Below, one piece after another: positions 45,507 to 55,182 of a stretch of DNA of 64,000 nucleotides. Origin of the DNA: Spirochaetota bacterium (lineage in GTDB: Bacteria > Spirochaetota > UBA4802 > JAFGJZ01); assembly GCA_016934935.1 (NCBI GenBank), contig JAFGRW010000061.1:1-64000 (forward strand), written 5' to 3'. The translations under genes were made by a program, and so were the position numbers. The number at the start of each line of letters is the position of its first letter. Positions within the stretch are counted from its first letter, which is position 1. The notes beneath the pieces are model-generated. The model ran no database searches. It was not told where the DNA came from and saw nothing but the letters and a program-made list of their open reading frames with translations.

Positions 45507-45543
45507 AGTATTATCAATGATACACTGTATCATTGATAATACT
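45507..45543. repeat. 37-bp near-perfect palindrome
   Basis: Seventeen bases (45507-45523) are matched exactly by the reverse complement at 45527-45543, around ACT. It lies in a 600-base gene-free stretch (44993-45605) that is very AT-rich and otherwise holds only a short GATTTT tandem (about 45413-45430), a TTAAGAA/TTCTTAA repeat and the sigma-54-like site. There is no T tract on either side. Confidence 0.6.
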
Positions 45544-45605
45544 AATTCTGTATATCAAAAGTATAATTGTATTAAGAAGATATCAATGGTAACTATAAGG
45601 ATAAG

Positions 45606-45830
45606 GGCGATCACGATTGTGTGTTGTCGTACAGCATTTCGGTCGGAATGGTTATATTGAGGTGTACCTGAGTGAGATGAACCTCTATTCATCAGCAGAC
45701 GACAAGTTTTTTTTTGACGGGGAACTTGTTCTACAAGAAAGCAATGACAATTACTGGATGTTATTGTGGTTCGTTAATTCCTTAATGGACAATATAATAG
45801 TAATTAGTAATTATTTAATAAACATTTTTT
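45606..45830 (+). pseudogene. Decayed copy of the duplicated-domain lipoprotein
   Basis: A plus-strand fragment matches the second repeat of the lipoprotein at 43476-44357. LVLQESNDNYWMLLW matches LVLQEGNDYYWMVWG, and the flanking YLSEMNLYSSADD and NIIVIS align with YLLDMCKYSQTAD and QIIEIS. The matching bases around TACTGGATG agree as well. The upstream DHDCV, corresponding to DNCLGG, is in a different frame, so the copy is frameshifted. It has no signal peptide and no start, and it is in the opposite orientation to the intact gene. Confidence 0.6.
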
Positions 45831-45835
45831 CCCTT

Positions 45836-47116
45836 TCAGCATGTAAGTGGTATTGTCACCATACAACTAACCTTTAAAGTATTACTGGATTTTATATCAG
45901 AAAAATCTGTAATATTAAACAACCTGACTCTTCCGTTAAAACGGTTTATTATCCTCTCTACATAGGTCAGCCCCAAGCCGTAATCAAGTGTCTCGTATTC
46001 ATCCTGTATAAATTTGACCAATCTGAAGAATGGCTCGAATACAAGATTCTCGTACTCCATCGGAACACCTTCCCGGCACTCATTTCTTGGAGTGTTCAGT
46101 ATCGAAACAGAAAAGGAATCACTACTATGTTCAAAAATTATAGTGATCGGACTTTCAATTTTTGAATACTTCAAGGCATTTAAAATTATCTCATCAACAG
46201 CTTTAATCATAAGATCACGGGTAATTTTAAGTTTTAAATTACTCCACCCCTCTTTGGGCTCACACAAAATAATCCTGTTTTTTCTAATTTTACTCTGCGC
46301 ATCCATTATTTCAATTCTTTCGGATATCATTTTGTAAATATCAAGTACCGATACAGTTTCCAGGTTCAATGTCTGTGTTAAAACGCTATCGACTTCCGCG
46401 AAAACAGTTATTGCCCTGTTTACGGTACTGTTGTTATTTTTGATCTGTTCAAAAAGAATTCCATCAATTTCATAATGATCTCCCTTTTTTTTTGCGGTCA
46501 TCAAAAGCAATTCAAAAAGAGTAATCATAGTGCCAATTCCGGATCCCTGGCTTAAACTGCGGTGCAGATTCTCAAACAAACCTGCGTTATCCGTTTCGAC
46601 CTGTTTGTTCATCAATTTTTCATGAAAACGGTGCCATTCAAGCTGCTGTTCCAGACGAACAACCTTCTCCTTTTGTGTTATGCGCTCTGCCCGTCTCAGC
46701 TCGCTCATTTTTATAGCCCGTTCAATACGGGTTTTGAAATCGTCTTTTTTTATTGGTTTAACAATAAAGTCAAATGCGCCTTTTTGCATTACCTCAACTA
46801 TATAGTCACTATCGGCATGGGCTGTAAGCACAACAATAACAGGTGCGTCCGGACGAACCGATACAATATTTATTAATTCGTCACCATCAAGTACCGGCAT
46901 CTTGATATCCGTTATAATAAGATCGACCTCATACTTTTTAAGTATATCAAGTGCAACTTTACCGTTTTCGGCACTTTTAACACTGTAACCAAGCTCGGTC
47001 AAATACTGTGAAAGCATCTCGCGAACAGATCTGTTATCTTCAACAACAATTATACGCGGACTATTATTCACTTTTTTCTCCGTAAATAGATCAGCAATCT
47101 GAAAACATAAATTCAT
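45836..47116 (-). CDS. Receiver domain-histidine-kinase-type ATPase protein
   Basis: A 426-residue signalling protein. A receiver domain fills residues 18-140, with the phosphorylated Asp in LIITDIKMP, and Thr/Lys switch residues in VLTAH and VKPIKKDD. A coiled coil (about 140-180) leads to an ATP-binding domain with ELILNALKYSK and LDYGLGLTYVERIINRFNG. No HisKA phosphoacceptor is visible, so it may act as a phosphate-controlled ATPase/phosphatase rather than a full kinase. The partner is not adjacent. A palindromic repeat lies 55-160 bases upstream. Confidence 0.8.
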   Translation of the reverse strand: MNLCFQIADLFTEKKVNNSPRIIVVEDNRSVREMLSQYLTELGYSVKSAENGKVALDILKKYEVDLIITDIKMPVLDGDELINIVSVRPDAPVIVVLTAHADSDYIVEVMQKGAFDFIVKPIKKDDFKTRIERAIKMSELRRAERITQKEKVVRLEQQLEWHRFHEKLMNKQVETDNAGLFENLHRSLSQGSGIGTMITLFELLLMTAKKKGDHYEIDGILFEQIKNNNSTVNRAITVFAEVDSVLTQTLNLETVSVLDIYKMISERIEIMDAQSKIRKNRIILCEPKEGWSNLKLKITRDLMIKAVDEIILNALKYSKIESPITIIFEHSSDSFSVSILNTPRNECREGVPMEYENLVFEPFFRLVKFIQDEYETLDYGLGLTYVERIINRFNGRVRLFNITDFSDIKSSNTLKVSCMVTIPLTC

Positions 47117-47170
47117 ATATAATGTTCGACCAGATATTGAACAATATGTGATGATTTATCCAATAACACT

Positions 47171-47280
47171 AGGGAACTTCGAAAAATTACAATATTTCAG
47201 CAGGTTGCACTGTTTTAGTGCCTATTTTAAAGGAATTTTTCGCAAGTTCCTTGAAAAAAATTAATTATTAGAGGTTCCCT
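47171..47280. repeat. Palindromic repeat with terminal inverted repeats (copy A)
   Basis: AGGGAAC (47171-47177) and GTTCCCT (47274-47280) bound a 110-base element. Inside, GGAACTTCGAAAAATT pairs with AATTTTTCGCAAGTTCC with one bulge, and a middle insert carries its own GCACT/AGTGC hairpin. Copy B at 61551-61629 is nearly identical over both ends but lacks the insert. The rest of the 364-base gap holds a partial copy at 47402-47420 and nothing else I can name. Confidence 0.8.
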
Positions 47281-47401
47281 CTATATAAAGAATATATTAT
47301 TTGAAAAAAATCAAGAAATATATATCAATCCAGGATTGTATGCCGATTATTAAACTAAACCTGATGATCTCTCTATCACTGTTATCTGTAGTTTTCTGTC
47401 T

Positions 47402-47420
47402 GGAATATTTCGCAAGTTCC
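47402..47420. repeat. Partial copy of the palindromic repeat
   Basis: Nineteen bases match the right arm of the element at 18 positions (GGAATATTTCGCAAGTTCC). It lies 120 bases from copy A, in the same orientation, and looks like a fragment. Confidence 0.6.
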
Positions 47421-47480
47421 ATTGATTACTCGTAAAACCTTGTTCAAAAAGATTACCTGTACGTAATAAGGGCTAAATTC

Positions 47481-47792
47481 ATGTTCTATATGTTAACTGT
47501 ATACGCACCCGAGTCTCACAGTGAAAACCTTAAAATTGAGCTATTTAAAACGGGAGCAGGCAAGCTGTCAAACTATGACTGCTGCGCCTTTGAAACTGCC
47601 GGAACAGGCTCTTTCAGACCTCTTGAAGGCAGTAATCCATTTATAGGCAAAACCGGATTTTTTGAGTCTGTAAAAGAGACAAAAATAGAAATGATTATGG
47701 AAAAAAAAATAATGAACAAAGTGCGAAAATGTATAATAGAGCACCATCCGTACGAAACACCCGCATTTCACTTCACAAAAATAGAGCTTTAG
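47481..47792 (+). CDS. YqfO/NIF3-type CutA-like fold protein (stand-alone)
   Basis: A 103-residue protein matching the insert domain found in YqfO-type NIF3 proteins but encoded alone. YMLTVYAPESHSENLKIELFKTGAGKLSNYDCCAFETAGTGSFRPLEGSNPFIGKTG and the closing HHPYETPAFHFTKIEL are characteristic. The fold resembles CutA; no activity is established. AAGGG is eight bases upstream of the ATG. It stands alone, convergent with the giant signalling gene, whose stop codon is four bases away. Confidence 0.82.
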   Translation: MFYMLTVYAPESHSENLKIELFKTGAGKLSNYDCCAFETAGTGSFRPLEGSNPFIGKTGFFESVKETKIEMIMEKKIMNKVRKCIIEHHPYETPAFHFTKIEL

Positions 47793-47796
47793 TTGA

Positions 47797-50700
47797 CTAC
47801 TTTTTTCTGATAACGACTACAGTATAATCATCCCTAAGACCGGTATCTCCGCTTATCCTGAAAAAACGCTTGTTAATTTCATCAAGTACATCATGTGCAC
47901 TTCCCATTATACCCCCTTCAAGTGCTTTTATAATTCCCTCATAACCAAATTCACCGCTTCTATTGGTGCCGCCCTCGGTAACACCATCAGAAAAAAGCAC
48001 TACTAAATCTCCTTTATTCATGGGGACATTCATCTCACCGAAAGGCAGTTTCATCGCTGCTACCCCAAGAAAGCCGCCACGCCAATTCTCATCTTCCTTA
48101 CGTAATTCGAATGCCCGACACTTTAGACAATCATATTTAATAATATTTGGATGAGCCGCATTGACATATTCGATACTGTTTTTCTTTAACCTTAACAATA
48201 CACCGGTTAAATAGTTATTGGTATGTCCAATTTCCTGAATTAACATGCTATTTATCATCTGTATCACGGTTTTTAACGATAAATTCAGATTTTCACAGAA
48301 GATACGGGAAATTATAGAACGAGCTATGACGGTTATCAAACCGGATGATATCCCGTGACCCGAAACGTCAAACACACCCGCACCATGAAGCACTCCATCT
48401 TTTTCGTAAAAATCATAAAAATCTCCGGAAACAGCGCTCATGGGTTTGTAACTGAAAGCGATATCCCATGATGATTTGTCTCTATAATCAGTCGGCATAA
48501 AGCTTAGCTGAACATTTGAGGCCATCTCCATATCTCGTTCGGCCTCGATTCGGGCTTCGCGTAAAAGCCTGTTAATATCCATAAGATTTTCGTTAACCTG
48601 TTCAAGCTCCCTTGTCCTTGACTGAACCCTGGTTTCAAGAAGCTGGGAATAATCTTTCAGTTCATTATAGTATTTGGAATTCTGAATAGAAATAGCCGCC
48701 TGGGCACATACAAGTTCAAGAAGCCGCACTCTCGATGACGAGAAAACACCCTGTGCCAGATTATTTTCCAAATACAATAACCCAGCGAAATTCTCACGAT
48801 GAACAATAGGAAGGCAAAGTATGGAACGACAAGCATTAGAAATGATATAGATATCTGAAGAGAAAAGAGGTGTAGTAAGTGCATCATCAAGAATAACAGC
48901 CTTGCGTTTACGCGAAACGTAATTAGTTATTGAAACCGGAACCGATGTTGTATTTTCCCTGATTATTTCACTTTTTAAGGCTGTATCAATACTGTTTGAA
49001 ACTCGTGACTCTGCTTCAATTGACAAGGCCCCTCCTTCCGATAGAATAAGACAACCTCTTACAGCTCCGGAGTGCTCCATAATAATATTCATAAGACGGG
49101 TAATCAAAGTTTCATAGTAGATCTCACCTGTAATAAGATGTGATGCTTTAATAACGGCTCCCAGGTCAATTTCATCTGAACCATTGGCAATAACCTCTCC
49201 ATTTTTCGTAACAAGAGACGATGCAGTATGAAGATTTATAAATTCAGGGAAATCACGTTCCATTTTCCGAACCTTGGACATTGCCCCCCATCGCTGGTAG
49301 TTATAGAAAGCATCCTGTATATAAGCTCTGGCTATAACATGACGGCCACCTGAAAAGAAAAAAGAAGCAGTAATCTCGTTTGCAATTGCGCCAGCCATTG
49401 CGTTATACTCTTTGTCTAGATTTTTTATAGCGCGGTCATACATAAATTCTGCTTTAAGATTTTTCCCGCGAATTCTAAGAAGTTCAGCTTGCAAAAGATA
49501 GAACCTTACTACAGACGTACCCTTACCACTACATATAACTGACCGGTATCTCTCTATTGTTTTTTCAAGGTACAGACATGTTTTTTTGTATTCGGCTCTA
49601 TCACCAGGATCTAGCGAACCGGCAAGAATCAATGCCTTGAAAAAAACAAACTCGTTGTAAATAAAACTGTATTTTATGCTGTAAAACGCTTCAGACATCG
49701 AAGTAATTCTGCGTTTTGCGGCTTTTTTGTAACCGAAGAAAAAAAACAGAACAGAAAGCAAAAGATTTGTAAACAGCGTAAACATTGGATTATTATGTGG
49801 CTGTTTATGGTAAACATGGGATTTAAACATTTCGCTGAGTTCTTCTTCACTATAAATGGTTTCATTATTCAACACAGAAGTAAAACTCTCAAGAATTTCT
49901 ATGTACGGCAATACAGAATTTTGGCTTACTTTTTCAACAAGAGAGTGAGCATCTGTTATAGAAAGATGCAGCGAAGACAGATTCTCTCCATAAATTATCA
50001 TCTGAAAAATATTAAAAAGAACAGAAAGCGCACTATATTCGAAATCACCTCTTTCTCTTGCCAGCTTTTCTGCCTTAGCAAGAGTAAAATTCATCTCATT
50101 GCGATCTATATCAGGATGATCAAGCAAAGCAGAATGATAAAAAAGCACCCTTGGTAATACATGGCTATAACGCGAATCTTCGCACATCTTCATCGCCATG
50201 TTAACCATATCAAGGCCGGCATCATATTTTTGAATCGAACTCAGATAGGCTCCATATTCGGCATAGGCCTGTGGCGCATAGGAGCTGTTGCCATATTTAC
50301 GCAACAGTTCAATATGAAACGATGCCAAAAGTGGATAAAGGTCAGGACGCGAAATAAGAGCTGTTCCGGAAACTCGCGCAATTATCGAGCTCGCACTAAG
50401 CATGCTCTCGTTAGTCATTAGAGGCATGTCGCCAAACGCAGAAAACCTTTTCCATATATGAGAAAATATCTTTATACCCCGGTGAATGGACCTTAGTCTC
50501 TTTTCGACAGTACGGTCCGATTTCGGTATCTCTATTTTAAGCAGAGAAAGAACCATAAAAGCGATATTCACCGCCTCCGAGAGACGGTTTTGTGATATTC
50601 TGGCATTAATTATTATAGAATATACTCCAACCTTATGAATAAAATTTTCCGAATTATCAATTATAGCATTCGCATAACTATCTGCAAGTTTATGCTCGCC

Positions 50701-53052
50701 TGCAAGCAGTGCTGCATCCGCTGCACCGCGATTAAGCTCATAGGTTAATTCGTAACAGTTTAGCCAACTCTGTTCAGGAAGCAGTTTGACACCTGTCTGA
50801 TAATAGCGGTAAGAATTTTTATAGGCAGCGCTAAGTTTTGCCCTTCGTCCGGCTTCACTATTTAAAGCGGCAAGAAAATAACGCTCTTCCTCTTCTGTAA
50901 TAAGGGGAATGGAGTAGTTAAGATGATTAACAACACTGAAATAGTTTTGCTCAAAATCACCCTGTTTTTTGTCCAATAGGAAAAGCCCGATTTGCCTGTG
51001 AATAACCTGCATCTGCTCATCGCTAAGAACCGAACGTGCAGCTTCACGGATACGCTCGTGTGTAAACCGGTACTCCGTGCCATAATAATTCACAAGGCCG
51101 GCTTCAATAGCACTCTGAATCGCTGATTCTATGTATTCACGCGATTTTCTGCACAATTCGGATAATATCTCAAGAGAAAATGTAACCCCAATGCATGCCG
51201 CAAAGATCAGTGGTTCCTTCTGTGCCTTATCTAATGTCTCTATCTTATCAACCATTATATCAAGCATGTTACCGGAAAACGCCGCACTATCAACAGCTTC
51301 ACCGTTCCATCTCCAAATACCGTCTTCGACAGAAAACTGAAAAACTCCTTCTTTATAAAGGGTTGTAATAAATTCCCTGATAAAAAATGGATTTCCACCT
51401 GTCTTGTTAAAGATCTGCTTTGAGAGTTCGATACAATCATTACAAGAACAACGAAGAGTAACGGCAAGCAGCTCGTTAAGCTCATTAACAGAAAGTTCAT
51501 CCAGACTTATTGTTTGAACAATTCTGTTTCCATTCTGATTAATATCCCGCACCATGCTTTTAAACGGATGATACTCACTCAACGTTTTCCGGGCACTAGT
51601 GACAATCAGCATATAAGTGTGTTCCCGGGAAAGCATTATCAAATGCAAAAAGTTTAAACTCGCTGAATCAAGCCACTCGATATCTTCGATCACAATTACA
51701 AGAGGATGTTCTTTAGATGAGATAACTGCAAAAACTTGCTGAAAAAGTATGCGTGATCTGACTTCCCGTTCTATTTCACTTAAATCAGGTGTATCGGCTT
51801 TACCGATAATAGCGGAAAAATCAGGAACAAACTCTGTAAAGAGCCCGATGTTATCACCCAGCTTGTCACATATAACTCTTTTCCAATCAGCTATCTCTTT
51901 ATCACTTTTAAGAAGAATTTGACCGGCAAAATCATTAAGAAGAAGTCTTAAAGCATAATATGGTGTATTCTGATTAAAAGGATCGCAATGAGAACTTAAA
52001 TACAGTCCGTTACTCTGTGCGCTGTACGAATCCAGTTCTTTTATAAGATAGCTCTTACCTACTCCGGAAGCACCTGTAACGAAAACCATCTCTGTATGAC
52101 CGTTACTTGTCCAGTCAAAAGAGTTCTTCAAAATCTTGATTTCTCGCTCCCTTCCGAAAGGCATATTACCTATCATGAATTCTGGTGACACATCATTTTG
52201 CGCAATTTCAAAATCGTGAATATAGTTGTTTTCTTCAAACTCCTTACGGCATCTTTCAAGATCCGCGATAATTCCAGCTGCACTCTGATATCTCTGATCA
52301 GGCATTTTCTCAAGAAGTTTTGATACTATTCTCGAGAATACAACAGGTATCAAAGGGTTTACGGAAGAGATATTTTCGGGTCGCCTCGCGATATGGGAAT
52401 GGAAAAGAACAATTGGATCTTCAAAATTAAAAGGGCGGACACCACAAGCCAGTTCATAAAGAGTAATTCCAAATGAGTAAAAATCGGTTCTGTAATCAAC
52501 AGCACAGTTCATTCTGCCAGTCTGCTCTGGAGCAATATATGCGGCCTGACTTGCGGAAGCAAACTCTCCCCCCTGCAACTGCAACACTTTTTGATAAGAT
52601 CTAGCAGCAGAAAAATCAATTATTTTTATTATTTTAGTTTTAGGATCTATTAAAATATTTGTTGGATTAATATTTAAATGAACAACTTTATAAAGCTGTA
52701 AATCAGCTAAAGCTCTAGCAATTGAACAGGCGATTAAAAAAAAACCTTCTTTAAAGGGGGATTCAGAAAAAAATTCAGCTAAAGTTATACCATCGAAATC
52801 CTCATAAACAATGCCCAATACACTATTACTTTCAATTAATGAATAGGCCTTTATTACTGAATGAATATCTATGTCTTTCAAAAGATAATACTCATCTCTT
52901 ACATGACGTACATCGTCTACGGTTCGTCCTCCCTGACGAAGAATTTTTAATATAACATGACGATTATTTTTAATGTCGAAGGCTCTGTATATCAGCTTTT
53001 TTCCACTTTCGCTAATAAGCTGCAAATCAGAATACCCAGTAATCTGGATCAT
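47797..53052 (-). CDS. Giant kinase-like/AAA/GAF/SpoIIE signalling protein
   Basis: A 1751-residue protein. A protein-kinase-like domain fills 7-270: Lys 36 is kept, but the catalytic HRD is HLN (125-127) and DFG is DFS (146-148), so it may be a pseudokinase. An AAA ATPase follows (Walker A GASGVGKS at 327-334; Walker B IEDIEWLD), then a long helical repeat region, a GAF domain (about 1330-1480), a coiled coil and a SpoIIE-type PP2C phosphatase (GDFYD, DVSGHG, FSDGVTEG, DDYTVVV) with its metal ligands. The architecture occurs in Leptospira and cyanobacteria. It overlaps mltF by four bases. Confidence 0.9.
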   Translation of the reverse strand: MIQITGYSDLQLISESGKKLIYRAFDIKNNRHVILKILRQGGRTVDDVRHVRDEYYLLKDIDIHSVIKAYSLIESNSVLGIVYEDFDGITLAEFFSESPFKEGFFLIACSIARALADLQLYKVVHLNINPTNILIDPKTKIIKIIDFSAARSYQKVLQLQGGEFASASQAAYIAPEQTGRMNCAVDYRTDFYSFGITLYELACGVRPFNFEDPIVLFHSHIARRPENISSVNPLIPVVFSRIVSKLLEKMPDQRYQSAAGIIADLERCRKEFEENNYIHDFEIAQNDVSPEFMIGNMPFGREREIKILKNSFDWTSNGHTEMVFVTGASGVGKSYLIKELDSYSAQSNGLYLSSHCDPFNQNTPYYALRLLLNDFAGQILLKSDKEIADWKRVICDKLGDNIGLFTEFVPDFSAIIGKADTPDLSEIEREVRSRILFQQVFAVISSKEHPLVIVIEDIEWLDSASLNFLHLIMLSREHTYMLIVTSARKTLSEYHPFKSMVRDINQNGNRIVQTISLDELSVNELNELLAVTLRCSCNDCIELSKQIFNKTGGNPFFIREFITTLYKEGVFQFSVEDGIWRWNGEAVDSAAFSGNMLDIMVDKIETLDKAQKEPLIFAACIGVTFSLEILSELCRKSREYIESAIQSAIEAGLVNYYGTEYRFTHERIREAARSVLSDEQMQVIHRQIGLFLLDKKQGDFEQNYFSVVNHLNYSIPLITEEEERYFLAALNSEAGRRAKLSAAYKNSYRYYQTGVKLLPEQSWLNCYELTYELNRGAADAALLAGEHKLADSYANAIIDNSENFIHKVGVYSIIINARISQNRLSEAVNIAFMVLSLLKIEIPKSDRTVEKRLRSIHRGIKIFSHIWKRFSAFGDMPLMTNESMLSASSIIARVSGTALISRPDLYPLLASFHIELLRKYGNSSYAPQAYAEYGAYLSSIQKYDAGLDMVNMAMKMCEDSRYSHVLPRVLFYHSALLDHPDIDRNEMNFTLAKAEKLARERGDFEYSALSVLFNIFQMIIYGENLSSLHLSITDAHSLVEKVSQNSVLPYIEILESFTSVLNNETIYSEEELSEMFKSHVYHKQPHNNPMFTLFTNLLLSVLFFFFGYKKAAKRRITSMSEAFYSIKYSFIYNEFVFFKALILAGSLDPGDRAEYKKTCLYLEKTIERYRSVICSGKGTSVVRFYLLQAELLRIRGKNLKAEFMYDRAIKNLDKEYNAMAGAIANEITASFFFSGGRHVIARAYIQDAFYNYQRWGAMSKVRKMERDFPEFINLHTASSLVTKNGEVIANGSDEIDLGAVIKASHLITGEIYYETLITRLMNIIMEHSGAVRGCLILSEGGALSIEAESRVSNSIDTALKSEIIRENTTSVPVSITNYVSRKRKAVILDDALTTPLFSSDIYIISNACRSILCLPIVHRENFAGLLYLENNLAQGVFSSSRVRLLELVCAQAAISIQNSKYYNELKDYSQLLETRVQSRTRELEQVNENLMDINRLLREARIEAERDMEMASNVQLSFMPTDYRDKSSWDIAFSYKPMSAVSGDFYDFYEKDGVLHGAGVFDVSGHGISSGLITVIARSIISRIFCENLNLSLKTVIQMINSMLIQEIGHTNNYLTGVLLRLKKNSIEYVNAAHPNIIKYDCLKCRAFELRKEDENWRGGFLGVAAMKLPFGEMNVPMNKGDLVVLFSDGVTEGGTNRSGEFGYEGIIKALEGGIMGSAHDVLDEINKRFFRISGDTGLRDDYTVVVIRKK

Positions 53053-54458
53053 TTACTTGCCGCTCCTTCACTTTCCGGAATCAAAGGTATGTTTTTTTTG
53101 TAAATCTGATAACGGCTCAAAATCACACGAACATAATTGTAAGGTTCACTTCCACGGCAATATCCATTTTCAACAACTGCGTCATTATAGAACTCGGGAT
53201 TTGACAGTTTTAAAACATATTCATCCACATTGTTCTCCCAAATAAGCGGATCCTTGCCATATTTTTCAGCAAGTCGTTGCGCGTCACTAATATGACCAAC
53301 GCCCGCATTATAAGATGCCAAAACAAATTTCAGCCGGTTTGTTTCTCCGGGCACTCTATCTGCCCAGATATCGATTAAGCCTTTAAGATGCCTGATACCA
53401 CCAAAAACATTCTGTTCAGGATTGTATCGGTCTGTTACACCAAGAATTTCTGCTGTTTTTGGCATCAACTGCATTAAACCCGCAGCACCAGCCCATGAAC
53501 GTGCGCGCGGATTAAAACGAGATTCCTGATGTATCAACGCCGCGATAAGACGCCAATCCCAATTAATTATATATGAATATTTACGAAGCAGACCGTCATA
53601 TTCCGATATAATGGCTTTGTTACCTGGATCCTGACTGAAAGCGAGTTGTTCCTCTAAAACTCGGTTAATTCGGTAATATTTATTGTACAACTCCTCTAGA
53701 GTACCGTCAGCCTCTATTCGAGTCAGCCAATCATTAACGTAATTTCTAAAACCAGGTGATTTACGTCTTACCACCCATGCAATTCTCTGTGGGAAACTGA
53801 TAGGAGTATTTATATCAACATCAGGATAATAGAAATTGTTTATCATTGCAATTGTCTCATCTGCGACAGTAAAATCTATACTGCCGTCGTTAACCATTCT
53901 GATTAATTCCTCTTCACCTATCTGCGGCGGCACTGTTTTAATTAGTATATCTCCACCTATTTCCTCTGACAGATTTTGTAATCTCTGATAATAGTGAGAA
54001 TTTTCGGTTATTACCACTTCTTTACCTATCAGATCGGTTACATCCTGGACAATATCATCGTCCTTACCTAACCTTTGAACCAGTACCTGCTTGGTTTTCA
54101 TAAAATGACGTGTAAAATTATACTGTTTGCGACGACTTTTTGTTATAGTTATACTTGAAGCTACAATATCTCCATAATCACTGTTTAATATATCCATAAG
54201 GGGTACTCGGCCATCTGTCAATTGTATTTCCAGTTTTACCCCAAGATCATCGGCTAAAAGCCGTAAAAGCTCATACTCAAACCCAAAAGGCTCTCCCCTG
54301 TACAAAAAATAGTTATTTGCTCCATAAGATGTAACAGCAATAAGTTTACCTCTTTCTTTTATTTTCTCGACAGTAACACCCGACATTCTGTCGAGTATCG
54401 CGATACAGGAATAACCGAGCATAAGAAGAAGTATTGCTGTAATTCTAAACAGTTTCAT
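53049..54458 (-). CDS. mltF: Membrane-bound lytic transglycosylase F-like protein
   Basis: A 469-residue envelope protein. A signal/anchor (MKLFRITAILLLMLGYSC) is followed by a periplasmic solute-binding domain (SBP_bac_3; VTSYGANNYFLYRGEPFGFEYELLRLLADDLGVKLEIQL) and an SLT lysozyme-like domain with catalytic Glu in ALIHQESRFNPRARSWAGAAGLMQLMP. MltF cleaves peptidoglycan to 1,6-anhydromuropeptides. The ATG at 54458 has an AGAGG site; the frame also opens at TTG 54482. It overlaps the PilZ gene by 14 bases and the giant signalling gene by four. Confidence 0.9.
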   Translation of the reverse strand: MKLFRITAILLLMLGYSCIAILDRMSGVTVEKIKERGKLIAVTSYGANNYFLYRGEPFGFEYELLRLLADDLGVKLEIQLTDGRVPLMDILNSDYGDIVASSITITKSRRKQYNFTRHFMKTKQVLVQRLGKDDDIVQDVTDLIGKEVVITENSHYYQRLQNLSEEIGGDILIKTVPPQIGEEELIRMVNDGSIDFTVADETIAMINNFYYPDVDINTPISFPQRIAWVVRRKSPGFRNYVNDWLTRIEADGTLEELYNKYYRINRVLEEQLAFSQDPGNKAIISEYDGLLRKYSYIINWDWRLIAALIHQESRFNPRARSWAGAAGLMQLMPKTAEILGVTDRYNPEQNVFGGIRHLKGLIDIWADRVPGETNRLKFVLASYNAGVGHISDAQRLAEKYGKDPLIWENNVDEYVLKLSNPEFYNDAVVENGYCRGSEPYNYVRVILSRYQIYKKNIPLIPESEGAASK

Positions 54459-55182
54459 TAAAATTTGACCTCTTCTCTTCAAGATGCTTCAACCGTAAAT
54501 AAACTGCGTCCCTGACACTTCTATCCAGAGACCTGAACGCAAGGGCTACAACATCACTGTCACTCCACACAATGCCGGCCTTGATTTCAAATTTATGCCG
54601 ATTCAAAACAAGACTAAGTTCAAGTTCATTGCAAGGCTTAAGCCCGGAGTCTTTCCACCGCAATAACATTCCCCTGGAGCTTATGTTTTCAATTACTTTC
54701 TTTTTGTTATCAACAACAACAGTATGATTAAAAGTTCTCCTCAGTTCTCTTCTAAAACCTTTGGTTCTGCGCCTGACAAACGGAGCGATATTATCAGGAC
54801 TGGTCATATATATGAAAAAAGCGGCTCCTCCAAAAGACATAAAAACCGGCTCAAAATTAAAAATCTGTCCGGTAATAAAAAAAAGATATAGCTGGTAAAA
54901 TACAAACAGCAACACTGAAACAAGCACAAGGTAAAATCCGATCCTTATTCCTATTAATAATAAAATTATTATAATTATGGCGCAAAGGCTTATAACCAGC
55001 TCCTCATTAGAGAAAGCGGCAATAATATTATGATAATCCTGATAAAAAAAATCGAATGCTATTATTTTTTGAGCATAATAGTATGCCGGAATAAATAGTA
55101 TCAACATGGTGAATAATTTCAGCAGAAAAGGTCTTTTATTCCTTCGTCGCCGCTCAAAGACTATGTATTTTAATTTTTTCAT
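54445..55182 (-). CDS. PilZ-domain membrane protein
   Basis: A 245-residue protein with four membrane helices in its first 125 residues, then a cytoplasmic PilZ domain (about 145-235). RRELRRTF is the likely RxxxR c-di-GMP contact and NISSRGMLLRW the N-x-S-x-x-G motif. The ATG at 55182 has GGAG eight bases upstream; the frame also opens at TTG 55200. It sits between a membrane protein gene (29-base overlap) and mltF (14-base overlap), so it may couple c-di-GMP to wall remodelling. Confidence 0.8.
   Translation of the reverse strand: MKKLKYIVFERRRRNKRPFLLKLFTMLILFIPAYYYAQKIIAFDFFYQDYHNIIAAFSNEELVISLCAIIIIILLLIGIRIGFYLVLVSVLLFVFYQLYLFFITGQIFNFEPVFMSFGGAAFFIYMTSPDNIAPFVRRRTKGFRRELRRTFNHTVVVDNKKKVIENISSRGMLLRWKDSGLKPCNELELSLVLNRHKFEIKAGIVWSDSDVVALAFRSLDRSVRDAVYLRLKHLEEKRSNFNETV

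Noticed and set aside
47797-53052. Two separate genes instead of one 1751-residue protein
   Set aside because: The frame is continuous, the order kinase-AAA-helical repeats-GAF-SpoIIE is a known architecture and there is no internal ribosome-binding site that I can see.
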